This document shows positions 15,101 through 25,954 of a stretch of 64,000 nt of DNA, piece by piece. Both the position numbers and the translations under genes were made by a program. Source of the stretch: Aptenodytes patagonicus. Lineage: Eukaryota > Chordata > Aves > Sphenisciformes > Spheniscidae. Every line of letters begins with the position of its first letter. Position 1 is the stretch's first letter. The notes beneath the pieces were generated by a model, which was not told the DNA's origin, searched no databases, and worked only from the letters and a program-made list of their open reading frames with translations. Where the stretch lies: NCBI RefSeq assembly GCF_965638725.1, contig NC_134955.1, positions 12,924,316-12,988,315 of the forward strand. The letters run 5' to 3'.

Positions 15101-16034
15101 TCAAATGTCAACAGGTGTTGCATTCTTATTCAAAATATTTATTTAGCCAGATTCCTGCTATTATTCCCAGGCCAAGACGGTCCCATAAAGCAGGGCCAAG
15201 ATGGGATCGGATTCAGCAAGCTGCCTGAGAGCTCTTTTAAGAGCACAAACATTACTTCAGCATATAAGCTAAGGAAAGAATGGCACAGTTGGAGCCTCTT
15301 GACTAATTCTCCTGTTTATATCCAAATAAGAGAGCACTGTGGAACCTCGCTCTCCCCTTGGCAAGCTATGAATTTCACTTGGACGCAGCCAACCCCTATA
15401 GATGGGACCTTGTGGCTACCCTGCAAAAGATTTTGGCCAGCAAGGGTACCAAGGACACACGGTTGAAAGCGGACTAGAAGCCCAACAATGGTTTGTGCAT
15501 TGACATCTTAGGGAGGATGAAGTGCTTGCCTAGGCAGAATGAAAATAAGCCTCCTTGAGTGTGAGGAAGGGCCCGCTCAAGCCTCCCACAGGATGCAGGC
15601 GTCCAGGAGCCACAGCAACTGGCAATGCTGTGTAATGAACGACAGCCTCATGGAGAAAATGCAATTCACGGCCCCCAAGTGAGCTTTGAAAATGGGTGGC
15701 CGTGTCCTCTCATCTGGCCCTGAGCGTGACCACCTCAGACAGGCCTCAGGCCGAGCACCCCCATGTCCACCGTGGAGGTGACCAGTGGGGACAGCCCAGG
15801 CCCATGTCACGGCCTCTCACACCCATGGCAGCAGCCCCTCACACCCACATTGGGCCCTGGCCCCACACCGCATCTCCTGGGCTCGCCACCCCTCTCTTCT
15901 CGCTGCCCCCGGCCGGGCTGGGCCGCCCAACTTGCCTTGAGCTGGGACTTGGAGACCTTCCCGCTGCGGTCGAGGTCGAGGGCGGTGAAGGCGTGCCAAA
16001 TGGACTTCAGCAGCTCCTCCTTGAGGCCCACCAT
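2949..16034 (-). CDS. SWAP70: SWAP70 (switch-associated protein 70), 5' part: exons 1-3
   Basis: Coding segments are 15936-16034, 7675-7815 and 2949-3122 (99 + 141 + 174 nt, 138 codons, all junctions phase 0). The deduced protein opens with [16 protein letters not shown] and closely follows vertebrate SWAP70, which starts MGSLKEELL. SWAP-70 is a PIP3-binding, Rac/F-actin-linked protein of B cells, mast cells and other motile cells. Only the N-terminal EF-hand-like region is here ([13 protein letters not shown] in exon 1, DDDEGPV in exon 2, SEDKYPL in exon 3). The PH domain and the C-terminal coiled coil lie beyond the left edge. The start codon has a strong context (G at -3 and +4). The frame is open for about 42 codons further upstream but has no ATG there. 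Intron 1 has a GC donor. DEF6 is the nearest paralogue, but this sequence fits SWAP70 better. Confidence 0.97.
3123..7674 (-). other. SWAP70: SWAP70 intron 2 (4.55 kb)
   Basis: A GT-AG intron (AGG|GTAAGT donor, TTTCAG acceptor). It holds an A-rich simple tract (GAAAAAAA)n at about 4184-4209 and a stretch at 3240-3360 that faintly resembles an eroded CR1-like 3' region. No exon-like segment was recognised; the reading frames here are short and not conserved-looking. Confidence 0.85.
7675..7815 (-). CDS. SWAP70: SWAP70 exon 2
   Basis: The exon has 47 codons, from [20 protein letters not shown] to LNKFILER, with a GTCTTTAG acceptor and a GTAAGT donor, phase 0 at both ends. It encodes residues 34-80. 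The [12 protein letters not shown] and [16 protein letters not shown] blocks match vertebrate SWAP70 almost residue for residue. Confidence 0.97.
7816..15935 (-). other. SWAP70: SWAP70 intron 1 (8.1 kb, GC-AG)
   Basis: The intron begins GCAAGT rather than GTAAGT and ends CTTTAG. It contains an 11-G run at 9724-9734, a (GTTTT)n tract at 10272-10289 and a possible hAT-like DNA transposon relic near 10.6-10.75 kb. Between 11.4 and 12.3 kb there are several overlapping plus-strand reading frames that look like chance products of pyrimidine-rich DNA. No exon was recognised. Confidence 0.85.
10596..10745 (+). repeat. Possible hAT-type DNA transposon relic
   Basis: The segment starts with GGTGGTCCCCAAACTGTAGT, which resembles the terminal inverted repeat region of Charlie-like hAT elements (CAGxGGTCCCCAAxCT). 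The matching inverted terminus was not found, so the far boundary is a guess. Confidence 0.3.
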
Positions 16035-16420
16035 GGCCGGCCCGCCGGCTGCTGCCGCCCCACTCCCGCGGCCGCTCTGCCTTCGCCTCGCCCGGCCCCG
16101 CCGCCGCCGCCGCGCCCGCCTCGGGGGCGGGTGCCCGGCCCTACCCGGCTCCTCAGGCACCGCCCCGGGAGTCGCGCGCGTCCTGCCTCAGAGGCGAGGG
16201 CTGAGCGCAGCGAGGGCGGGGGGCCGCGCAGGGGCCGGGGCGGCCTCAGGCGCTGAGGAGAGCGGGAGCCTCGCGGGGTGCTCCTTAGCTCCCCTCAGGC
16301 AGGGGCAGGCGAGGGGGCGGCCCCCGCGAGGTACCTGCCTCAGCAGCGCCGGCTCCTCGGCCCCTGCAAGAGACCAGCCCCCGCTGCGGGTGGCTCCGTG
16401 CGCCAGCCTACAGCTGTTCT
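15880..16420 (-). promoter_or_regulatory. SWAP70: SWAP70 CpG-island promoter and 5' UTR
   Basis: This block is dense in G+C and CpG, spans exon 1 and the sequence upstream of it, and ends sharply in AT-rich DNA on the right. It has GC-box-like GGGGCGGG runs around 16.12 and 16.31 kb and no obvious TATA box, as expected for a broad housekeeping-type promoter. The transcription start cannot be placed from sequence alone. Confidence 0.7.
15936..16034 (-). CDS. SWAP70: SWAP70 exon 1 (coding part)
   Basis: The exon has 33 codons from ATG at 16034-16032 ([20 protein letters not shown], ending SKSQLK). The start lies in a GGCC-ATG-G context. Exon 2 must follow in phase 0 to give QLK-VLSHNL as in the family. 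This places the junction at AAG|GCAAGT, so the donor is GC. The nearest GT downstream (4 nt on) would break the frame. Confidence 0.95.
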
Positions 16421-16679
16421 TACAGGAGACACCCGATTTTCACAGCAGGATACACTCACACAGGGAAAAGTAACTTTCCTCGTAGACTGCTCCAGCCCCC
16501 AAAATTTCAAAAATCAGCTCGCAAGGAAGGCTGCGTACAGCTGAAGTGAACGAAGTTCAATCAAAGATAATGGGGGGAGGGCTAAAAATAACTTTACCGC
16601 TACTTCCAGAGCACGAGTGGTACAAAATACCATCACAAGGAAGAAGTGGTGGTGGGGTTTTTTGAGGCTGTGGTTCTGT

Positions 16680-16733
16680 GGGGGGGAGGGGTTGTGTTTT
16701 GGTTTGGGGTTTTTTTGGGGGGGGGGGGGGGGG
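16680..16733 (+). repeat. G-rich tract with a 17-G run (possible G-quadruplex)
   Basis: The plus strand has G runs of 7 (16680-16686), 4 (16688-16691), 4 (16706-16709) and 17 (16717-16733), with T-rich spacers. This satisfies the simple four-run G-quadruplex rule. It lies about 650 bp upstream of the SWAP70 start codon, with the C-rich strand as SWAP70 sense. Confidence 0.8.
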
Positions 16734-18110
16734 AGTTGTGTTAAGTCCTTTTAAATGCTGTGGGTTCAGACTAAGCAATGGTGAGAGCAGCTGCCGTGTG
16801 AGGACTTAAGATGCCTCCACGCTCCTTGTGCTTTCTAGCCGATCCCTCAGTGGCATTTCTTTGCTAACAATATGGTTAGTTGCATCTAGGCCAGAAGTGG
16901 CAAGAAGATAATGCCACAACATATATTGCTTTGAATACTGCATCTGAGATAATTCACAGTATACGGCTCATGATCAAGTTAAGGTTTCATTTTCATGGAT
17001 TTTAAGCAGAACCATTAAGATCCCAAATTCAAGACATACAACAAACAAGGGAAAAAAAGATTTTAACTTTTGTCCAATTTTAGTCTCTTCATTCAGCTGC
17101 ATCATCAGAACAAAAATAGCACTCTGCAAGTGCAATAGTTCTGGCAGGTACAGCGAGATGACTGTTTTGCACCAGGTGGTGCTGGTTCATTACGATCCTG
17201 GTAAGAAAGGCACTCAGACTCTAAAGTACCACTTAAAATGCCATTTATTGGAGCTAAAACTATAATGGAGAGGACAGTATACATAATCTTACATTCCTTC
17301 AGGTGCTGGGAACCCTCAGCTGTGCAGCATCAACCAGGTCTCTGATCAAGATGCAGCATGTCACGCAGATCCTGCCCATGGAAAAATTACACCATTTTGG
17401 TCACTCAAGCTATTACTGGATTTTCTTACAAGGAAACAACTCTATAAATTGTTTCTACTGCCAAACAGAAAGGATGTTCACACAAGAACCTCTTGCAGCA
17501 TTTTCAGATAAAGGGCAGGCCACGCAGGGGGTATAATCGCGGGTACCAAGCAGGAGCTGCCCACAGGCTCCTCTGGTACAATCAATCGGGTAAATTTATC
17601 CCATGGACACACGCAGCCCCACGTGGGCCTGGAGGCCAGGCTGGACAGGCAGCGCAGCACAAGCTGAGTAGGCACAGGCCTAACTTGGATCACTAATCCT
17701 CGATGTACAATGGTCTTCGGGTCAGGATCGCTACAGAATGAGCAGATAGCAAAGTCCATTGAATGGAGGAAGTACTTTTAAGCCTCCTATGTGATAATTC
17801 ATTAAACAAGTTTTCTGTATGTGGGAAATCAGTGACTAGAATCTTCCACAGATTTCTGGTAATTTTTATTCTTTAGTAGCTTCTCTAGCTTACAGCAAGC
17901 AACAAAAATACTCTAGCAATGCAGAGATGTTGGTAGTCTCTCAGTAGCACAGCGAATAGTCAAACACAACCTGCCTCATTCACCAGGCATATCCTAGCAG
18001 CCTTTTCCCCCACATTTTTCTTAACCTTTTTCTCCATCGTTTATTCAGGACTTTGGAATCCGCAAACAATTATTTATGCTCTTTCCTCAAGATGGATGGT
18101 GTGAACTACA

Positions 18111-18187
18111 CAATTAACATCAACAATTAATTGGATTAAATTTCCTAATTAACCTGATTTGCTAACATTATAGTTGTTAATATTATC
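18111..18187. promoter_or_regulatory. TAAT/ATTA-dense block, possible homeodomain-type enhancer element
   Basis: Within 77 bp there are several ATTA/TAAT cores, including CAATTAATTGG, GGATTAAA and CTAATTAACC. Such clustering is typical of some conserved non-coding enhancers but also occurs by chance in AT-rich DNA. No transcript evidence is visible. Confidence 0.2.
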
Positions 18188-21100
18188 AGAAACATCTATC
18201 ATCTTGAAATACATTAGCAGTTGTCCAATTTGACCACAGCTATTCCACTTAAGGAGGAAGGAGGCAACTTTTGTATATGCAGATAACCTAACAAACTTAC
18301 TTTATTTGGTAGCTGAGCAACCACAAGGTCACCAGTAAATACAGAACAACCCTATTAAAGTGCATTAAAATACAGTTAGGTTGTGTGAAATGTCACTGAG
18401 GAAAAGCAATTAATATAGTTCACACATGAATCTCCTCATGGCAGGGACTTAATTTCTGTTTTGAACAGAGTTCAGTGATTTTTGGCAGCTCATTTTTATA
18501 AAAACAATAGAGTAAAAAAATTAAATTAAAACAAAATGCCCCACAAAGTAATTGTAAAAAAACCTGTGTGCTTCTCTTCATTCTTTTTGCTGGCTTCTGT
18601 TATTCCTGATTTAAGTGACATGCTAAAATCCTTTGCCAGAACAGGACTTGTTTTCCACTAAGAATATAAATAGTTCCATTCAGGTCAATAGGTTAACAGT
18701 CCATGCTTAAATGTTTCATTAAAATGAGTAGTTTATATAAGCCCCAGCTGCTCCAGCTTTTGGTAGGTTAATCAAAAGGATACTTACAAGTTATGGGTAA
18801 AACTAGTACATGATTTTATATAGACATACTCATATTTAAAATAGTTTTTATAGGATTGAACTAATTGAGCAAAACCAGTTAAACTGAAGTTTGTATGCAG
18901 ACATAAACTTGCTGCTGAACAAAACCTTTGTTTTTTATACTTACCCAAAATAGCTTTAACAAAGTTACAGGACTGACTGCATCCACACCCAAAGTGTGAG
19001 TTATTTTAAGCAACTCTTCCATTTTAATGTGCTAGTCTGGATCTTTGCTTATCAAAGACTTTACATTCTAAACCTTTCAAGAGAAGATTGACATATAATC
19101 CATAGAACATGAATTAACAGTGATCACACTTAACCATGAAGTCCTTGATAGCACTACATAAACTCTAAATTGCTTGCATGGTACAAAAGTAAGTTCTGAT
19201 GCAACTTAACATACTTCCGCTTTTCTTGAAAGTTGTCTGAGATCTCAGCAACTTTATTTTAAATCTGTGCTTATTCTAATGTTGTTTGCTCACCACAGTT
19301 AAAAACATGACTGAAGGGTGGTGAGGAGATCAGGGAGGGAAAACTGGCTCACAGTCTCATAGAATGACTCACACTTTCAGGAAGAAGCTTTAGTTAGACC
19401 CTGCTGAGGCTCAGCCTTAAGAGGTCAATCACTTTTCCTCCTCCCTGCAGAAGCTTAATTACTCCTTGTTAGTCAAATAATAAGTTTTTGTCAGGGAGGT
19501 TCTAACCAGAGGAAAGATTACGCATTTGTACTGTTACTAATTTTGTTTTATGCCACTGAGTCAGTTAAACTGCCATCAAGGAAAGAATTCAGACACAGCA
19601 GCAACTCACAGTTTTCTGCTCATTGTTAGCCCAGATAAAATCTTCCTGAACCACATGTGGCTAGACCAGTCATTTTCATTCTCCACAGGTAAACTAAATT
19701 GAAGCAAACAGAAATTGAAGACCATTAAGCCAACTTTGTAGCAAACTGTGTTTCCAGTATCTGCCAGTTCACAGTGATGTTTCAGTAGAAAATAAAACTA
19801 AAGCAAATGCCAGTGTTCGTGATCAATGTGTTACAGTTTCTGAACAGACTAGTCCCACCATAAAACATCTCAAGGAAGCATTGGGGGACAGTGTAAAAAA
19901 CAGTAAGTATATTTATATACTTACATATGGACATTATACCGTAACCCAGTTCTCAAGCCATTTGAGGAATTTGTTTTTTCTACTATTTTTAAATACTTTA
20001 AAAAGTTTTATCTCTGGCCTTATACACATGCTTCAAACAGTCTCACTGAAACTATGTAGAAATTAAGCATTAACATTATTTTAGGTGAAATAGGAAGCAG
20101 CATTAGATGCTGAATCAGAATGGCAGCTCAGTCTCTCCTACAAAAAAAAAAGTTAATTTTCCATTCACTTCTAAGTCTTCTAGAGCAATCTTCAAAGCAA
20201 TTCCAGCAAAGCACACCTACTTTACTATAGTTTTCTGCTATTTATACATATATGCACAACGCAAGCATTCCTATTCAAACTTGACAAAAGAAACATAATG
20301 AAGAGGTAAAACACAGAGCAGTAAGTTACCTTTCAGTTCCTCCCTGGTAACACACATCTTACTCTACATTTGTAGCTGATAAGGTATTTCTCACCAAGTT
20401 ACAGGACTCCCCATAGAACAGAATACCACAGATACCTTGCAGAAACAAAGAGGAAATTAAAACCCAGATGTGTACTGCAGTAACCATCTGATACCACGTT
20501 TTGGGATGGAAACTGGAGAGAGAAATCGTCAATGGAAAAAGCCATTTAAGCAGGGTTAGTGTAGAAGACTGTCAATCAATATTGACTCAGTGTCTACAAG
20601 ACCAAAAGGAGATTAAAATTCCATTTGCTATAGCATAGAACAAATATATGGGGAGATTCTACCCTAAACATCTTAACACCTAAGTAGCTGAGAGTGAAAC
20701 AGCTGTAGAGATAGGAAGATCACTCAAGGTTGGTGAGACTACTAGAAGTTGGGAATAGGAGGTATTTCTCCTGTCCCCGCCATCCCTATCCTGCAGAACA
20801 CCTTGGCTAAAATACTCTCAATTAGTGGTGCGTTCTGTTGTCTGTAAATGATGAACAAAATCTTCTCCATCAGGATGCAGGCTGAACATGCAGAATCTTT
20901 TCCTGTGCATAAACGGTAATTCAGTAACACCAGCAGTTTTTCTGTCCATTAGCCCACCTGTCTGGCAGTAACCCTAGGGATACATAGAAGATCATTAATT
21001 AGAATTAGGCCAGTTAGTCTGCTTTCATCTTGAGTCAAACAGAGAAATCAGTTTAGACCAGCATGATTATTCAGATGTCATGCTAAATATTGATACTGAA

Positions 21101-21989
21101 TATTAGAAGGGAGTCAAATGACTGGCAAAAGGAAGATCTTTGAAACCAATTCTTCAGATTTTTCAAGACTATCCAGAACCTCAGATAATTTTTAAGCATG
21201 TACAACCTCAGATCTCTGAGCAACAGTAATAAATTGCTTCCTGTTTAATTAGGCACAGCAATATTCTCTCCTCAGGGCACCTTCTTTTCCCCTACCCTGA
21301 TCCCATTATACTTTGGGAAGATAGCATCTTCATCCAATTCCAACTGTCTAAACAGAAACAGGACCTTAATTTCCTGTGTGCTGTCCTGCCCAGTCGCTGC
21401 TTCTTCCTGCTTTCTCTCTGCAGTGTTTCTTGAGACAAGAACCAATGTGGCTCAGCAGCCTCCAACCAGGGGACCTCGCTCACAGCTCACTCTCAGATGG
21501 TTTCCATGGTTCACTGAAAGAAGGTAAAGTTCAGGCAGGGAACAGCCCTGCTTTTGACTCCTGCTGGCCATTGCTTTAGACCCGAGTCCTCAAGCACAGC
21601 TATAGCAGTGATATTCATAGGTAGCACACACACACAGATTTATTAAGTGTGCATACATGTTATATACCAAATCACATGTATGGTGAAATCATGAGGATGC
21701 CTTTTCCAAGCCTACAGAACCGAGGGGTGGGTGCAGATGAAAAAATAAAAGTCAACACTTACTTGAGCTACTTCTGGCAAGAATGCTGAATCACTACTGC
21801 AGAACAAGACAATGATTTCTAACATTCAGGGTCGAGTGTCACGCTAGCACACAAACACTTTAAATAGACAAGAACTTGGTGTAGTTGACCATTTTGTCCA
21901 CCAGGTGTTGCTGGAGACTACGAAACACATTGAAGACAACGTCAAGCTGGTCAGCTTTTGGTAGGGGTGGGGGGAGCAGGAAATAGTGA

Positions 21990-22120
21990 GCCGATAGGAC
22001 AAGGTCAGGTTGGACGGGGCTCTGAGCAACCTGCTCTAGTTGAAGATGTCCCTGCTCATTGCAGGGGGGTTGGACTAGATGACCTTTAGAGGTCCCTTCC
22101 AACCCAAATCATTCTATGAC
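21990..22120 (+). mobile_element. CR1 LINE, 3'-end fragment
   Basis: The plus strand carries the typical CR1 3' tail: GGGGCTCTGAGCAACCTG, then GGGGGGTTGGACTAGATGAC, then CCCTTCCAACCC, ending with one ATTCTATG octamer. It is strongly 5'-truncated, so only the 3' UTR portion remains. It is followed by an A-rich stretch. Confidence 0.85.
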
Positions 22121-23850
22121 ACTTGGAAACTGGAGAAAAAAAAAAAACAAACCACCAAAAAACCCCACGTTAGACAAATGCTGTGTATCAATAGCTTAAC
22201 AAAAACAAAACGAAAAAAGAGACTAAGACGACCTTCGTAATTCTAGCTGGTTAATCCTGTGTGAATTCATGGCAAAAATTGCTGGGAGTTCAATACGCAA
22301 TCTATGAAAGTAGAACAACAGTTTCTAGTTATGCTACAGTTTCCAACTGGAAGGTGCTAACTTCTCTTTACAGACATACTCCTCGTCCATCTGTTGGCCT
22401 TCATGGCTGTAATAGACCAGTAGTACGCATGACTATCACAGTACTGTTTTCTGGAAAAAATATTCTCCAAGTAAATCCAATTTTGTTTCAATACTAATGG
22501 CACACATAGTATTTCATATAGTATTTGAATACAATGTGATTCAAAATATTTTTTAAAATATAGCATTTGTGATTTGATTATAATGGTCTAGCCTGCAAAA
22601 CAATGAAAAACTAAGTTCATGGAAAGGTTTGATTCACAAGATGAATTATCCAAAAAGTGAATCAATCCTTGATACTTGAAATTCACATTAAATAGTTGAG
22701 GGGGTCAATACTTTTTTTGTTTGTTTCCAACAAGAACTAGTTTTGTACAGTCAAATGGAAGACAATTCATCCACAAATCAATCATTTAGATGGAACAATT
22801 TCAGAATATTCTTTTGGAAAGCAGCATTTGTCAGTGTTAAATGATGCCATGTCTTTACAGGAAACTAATTCTGTAAGAGCTTTAGTCCACTACACCACCC
22901 ACTCTTCAGGCACAAGATGCAGCAAGACTGGACAGGTAGTGTTGGCCAGTAACGTATCATTAGAAGATGGATTACAGACACTGGATTTATATTCAAAGAA
23001 GACAAAGAAGCAGACAAATATCTAGAGGAGGTGGGGATATGAAATACCTGCTTTCAGTTCTTTTTAGGTTCTCTTTTCTATGTAGTTCTTCAAGAAGTCA
23101 GGTACTCTGATCAAAAAAGTTAAGGTACTATGCTACCTCTGTATCAGAAAATTAAGCTAGATGAATTAACAAGAAAAATGGTTAAACATTAAATGTAGCT
23201 ATTTTGAATAACACATTTGCCACCCAACTCTAATGCTTGCTTCTTAAATTGAGATAAAGCTTTCTTAAAGTGCTGAAGCTCATCTTGTAACACCATGCTT
23301 GGTAAAATTTCTTCAACTGACATCTGACTTTCTACATTTTGCGAGCGGCTAATCATCTTCCACCTGAAAAGGTGGCTTGCTTAACTACATACAAGTTTTG
23401 CCCAAATATTGTTTTTGCAATAAATTCGTAAGCTACCAAAATTACTGTAAAATTGTTTCTATTAAAAAAGAAAACCCCTTCAATATCAGTAAAACTAGAT
23501 ACCACTTCTCACTCAGCAAGCATCTGAATCATGAATGACTGGATGCTGGGAGTATTCATGGGAAGCATTAACGCACACTTTCCAAATTCTCTGCCTCTTC
23601 CCACTGGCCACTTTTGGGGCCAGCCATTCCCCCTCAGCCTCACCATTGGCCTCAGGAAAGCTTATGAAAATTTGAGATAAAATTTCACCATTCTTACTGC
23701 TCTCATAAACTGCTTAAAACCCCTGAAGCTCTTTTTTAAACATTGTCCTTGGCACACAGGAGAAAGTTAAAACATCCAAAGCCACTTCAGTTGCATTGTT
23801 TAGGCTGGGCATCCCTTCCACGGCAGATACAAAACCTGTGACCAGCAACA

Positions 23851-24932
23851 GAATAGAATCATAGAATCATTTAGGTTGGAAAAGACCCTTAAGATCATCA
23901 AGTCCAACCGTTAACCTAACACTGCCAAGTCCACCACTACACCATGTCCCTAAGCACCACATCTACATGTCTTTTAAATACCTCCAGGGATGGAGACTCA
24001 ACCACTTCCCCGGGCAGCCTGTTCCAGTGCTTTGACAACCCTTTCGGTGAAGAAATGTTTCCTAATATCCAATCCAAACCTCCCCTGGCACAACTTGAGG
24101 CCGTTTCCTCTTGTCCTTTTACTTTTTACTTGGGAGAAGAGACCGACACCCACCTTGCTACAACCTCCTTTCAGGTAGTTGTAGAGAGCGATGAGGTCTC
24201 CCCTCAGCCTCCTTTTCTCCAGGCTAAACAACCCGTTCCCTCAGCCGCTCCTCAGAAGACTTGCTCTCCAGACCCTTCACCAGCTTTGTTGTTCTTCTTT
24301 GGACACACTCCAGCACCTCAATGTCTTTCTTGTAGTGAGGGGCCCAAAACTGAACACAGTATTCAAGGGGCGGCCTCACCAGTGCCGAGTACAGGGGGAC
24401 AATCACTTCCCTACTCCTGCTGGCCAAACTATTCCTGATATAGGCCAGGATGCCATTGGCCTTCTTGGCCACCTGGGCACACTGCCGGCTCATGTTCAGC
24501 CGGCTGTCAACCAACACCCCCAGATCCTTTTCCGCCAGGCAGCTTTCCAGCCACTCTTCCCCAAGCCTGTAGTGTTGCATGGGGCTGTTGTGACCCAAGT
24601 GCAGGACCTGACACTTAGCCTTGTTGAACCTCATACAGTTGGCCTCGGCCCATCGATCCAGCCTGTCCAGGTCCCTCTGTAGAGCCTTCCTACCCTCAAG
24701 CAGATCAACACTCCCGCCCAACTTGGTGTCGTCTGCAAACTTACTGAGGGTGCACTCAATCCCCTCATCCAGATCACTGATAAAAGATATTCAGCAGAAC
24801 TGGCCCCAACACTGAGCCCTGGGGAACACCACTTGTGACTGGCCGCCAACTGGATTTAACTCCATTGACCACAACTCTTTGGGCCCGGCCATCCATCCAG
24901 TTTTTTTACCCAGTGAAGAGTGTACCTCTACA
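23851..24932 (-). mobile_element. CR1 LINE, 5'-truncated copy with ORF2 C-terminus
   Basis: The minus strand runs from about 24.93 kb to an octamer-repeat 3' end at 23851-23868. It encodes the C-terminal part of the CR1 reverse transcriptase. The catalytic FADD motif is at 24728-24739, followed by a long open stretch (24224-24721) with [16 protein letters not shown]-, LGHN- and [10 protein letters not shown]-like blocks and then [15 protein letters not shown]. Two frameshifts break it: one extra base near 24781-24785, before the SDLDEG-like segment, and a short deletion near 24228-24237. The apurinic endonuclease domain and most of the reverse transcriptase are missing, so the copy is inactive. 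Confidence 0.93.
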
Positions 24933-25954
24933 AGCCTAGATAGCTACTGTGTATGGCTTGTTTGCACAGCAATACCTGCACTGATGTTATAAGCCTCTGA
25001 AAACGAGTGATGCAAGACCACATAATTATCACAGGTAGATCAAATTTATTTACGCTGTAGGGGAAGAAATGCTTATTAAGTTTGTTGATCCCCCACCAAT
25101 TGATATTTATGACTGTTTAGAAGTAGGCTTTGAGAGGTCTCATTTAGTGTATAAGAATACTGAAATGCTGCAAAAAACCCATATGAGATATTCTAATTTC
25201 TCTCACAAACAAGACAGGACTATCATAGAAAGTAAAAACTTAAAGGTATTCCAGTCTATCAATTTTTACTGATGAGAACTGCATATTCAGAGAATAAAGT
25301 TACTTAAACCAAGCCTCTGAATTTCACTGTCATATATGAATAGCACTGAGACCTCTTACAAATAAAAATACTTAGCAGTTTTCATTTGCTAATTGCGAAG
25401 TTAAATTTTATGATAGTCCATTCAATTCACAGCTTCTCTGATAGTCACCTGCAACTCTTTAATACAGCAATGTAAAAGCTTCCTCAATAGACTAATCTAT
25501 TAAGCCTTTATTAATTTTACTGTGTCTCTACTGTATCTCTCTCTCTGAGGTAGAATACAAATGCATAAACATTTTGCATCCATGCCACAGAATATGCTGT
25601 TATTGTGTTCCCTAGACTATTCCAATTCCTCCCACTGTTCTCTTCCCATTCTCTGCAATTCATGAGTTTTCCTCCTTACCTCAGACCCAGGTCTTTCTTC
25701 ACATACTTTCATGTAGTCCTCTGTGTTCACTGTCACGGGTTCCACTTCAAATCTTCCAGGGGCTTCATCTTTCCAACATGCAGTACCATTTCTGAAGCTG
25801 TAGAGACAGACTGCTATAGATACTCACGCGCAGACTGTGATGCTTCTCTCCTAACATAACTATCAGCGAGTATGTCATCTCAGTCCCACTCTCATGTGAG
25901 GGAATCACAAGCATTACGCAGGAGCAGGAAGCAGATCTAATCAGGACCTGCCAT

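Noticed and set aside
16158-16160. Upstream in-frame extension of SWAP70
   Set aside because: The frame is open for 42 codons upstream, but its first codon is GTG. The conserved ATG at 16034 has a strong context and matches the family N-terminus.
15696-16473. Overlapping 186- and 236-codon plus-strand frames over SWAP70 exon 1
   Set aside because: Antisense shadows of a GC-rich first exon and promoter, with low-complexity composition and no domain.
23944-24682. 163-164-codon plus-strand frames near 24 kb
   Set aside because: They are antisense to the CR1 reverse-transcriptase region, so they are shadows of the retrotransposon.
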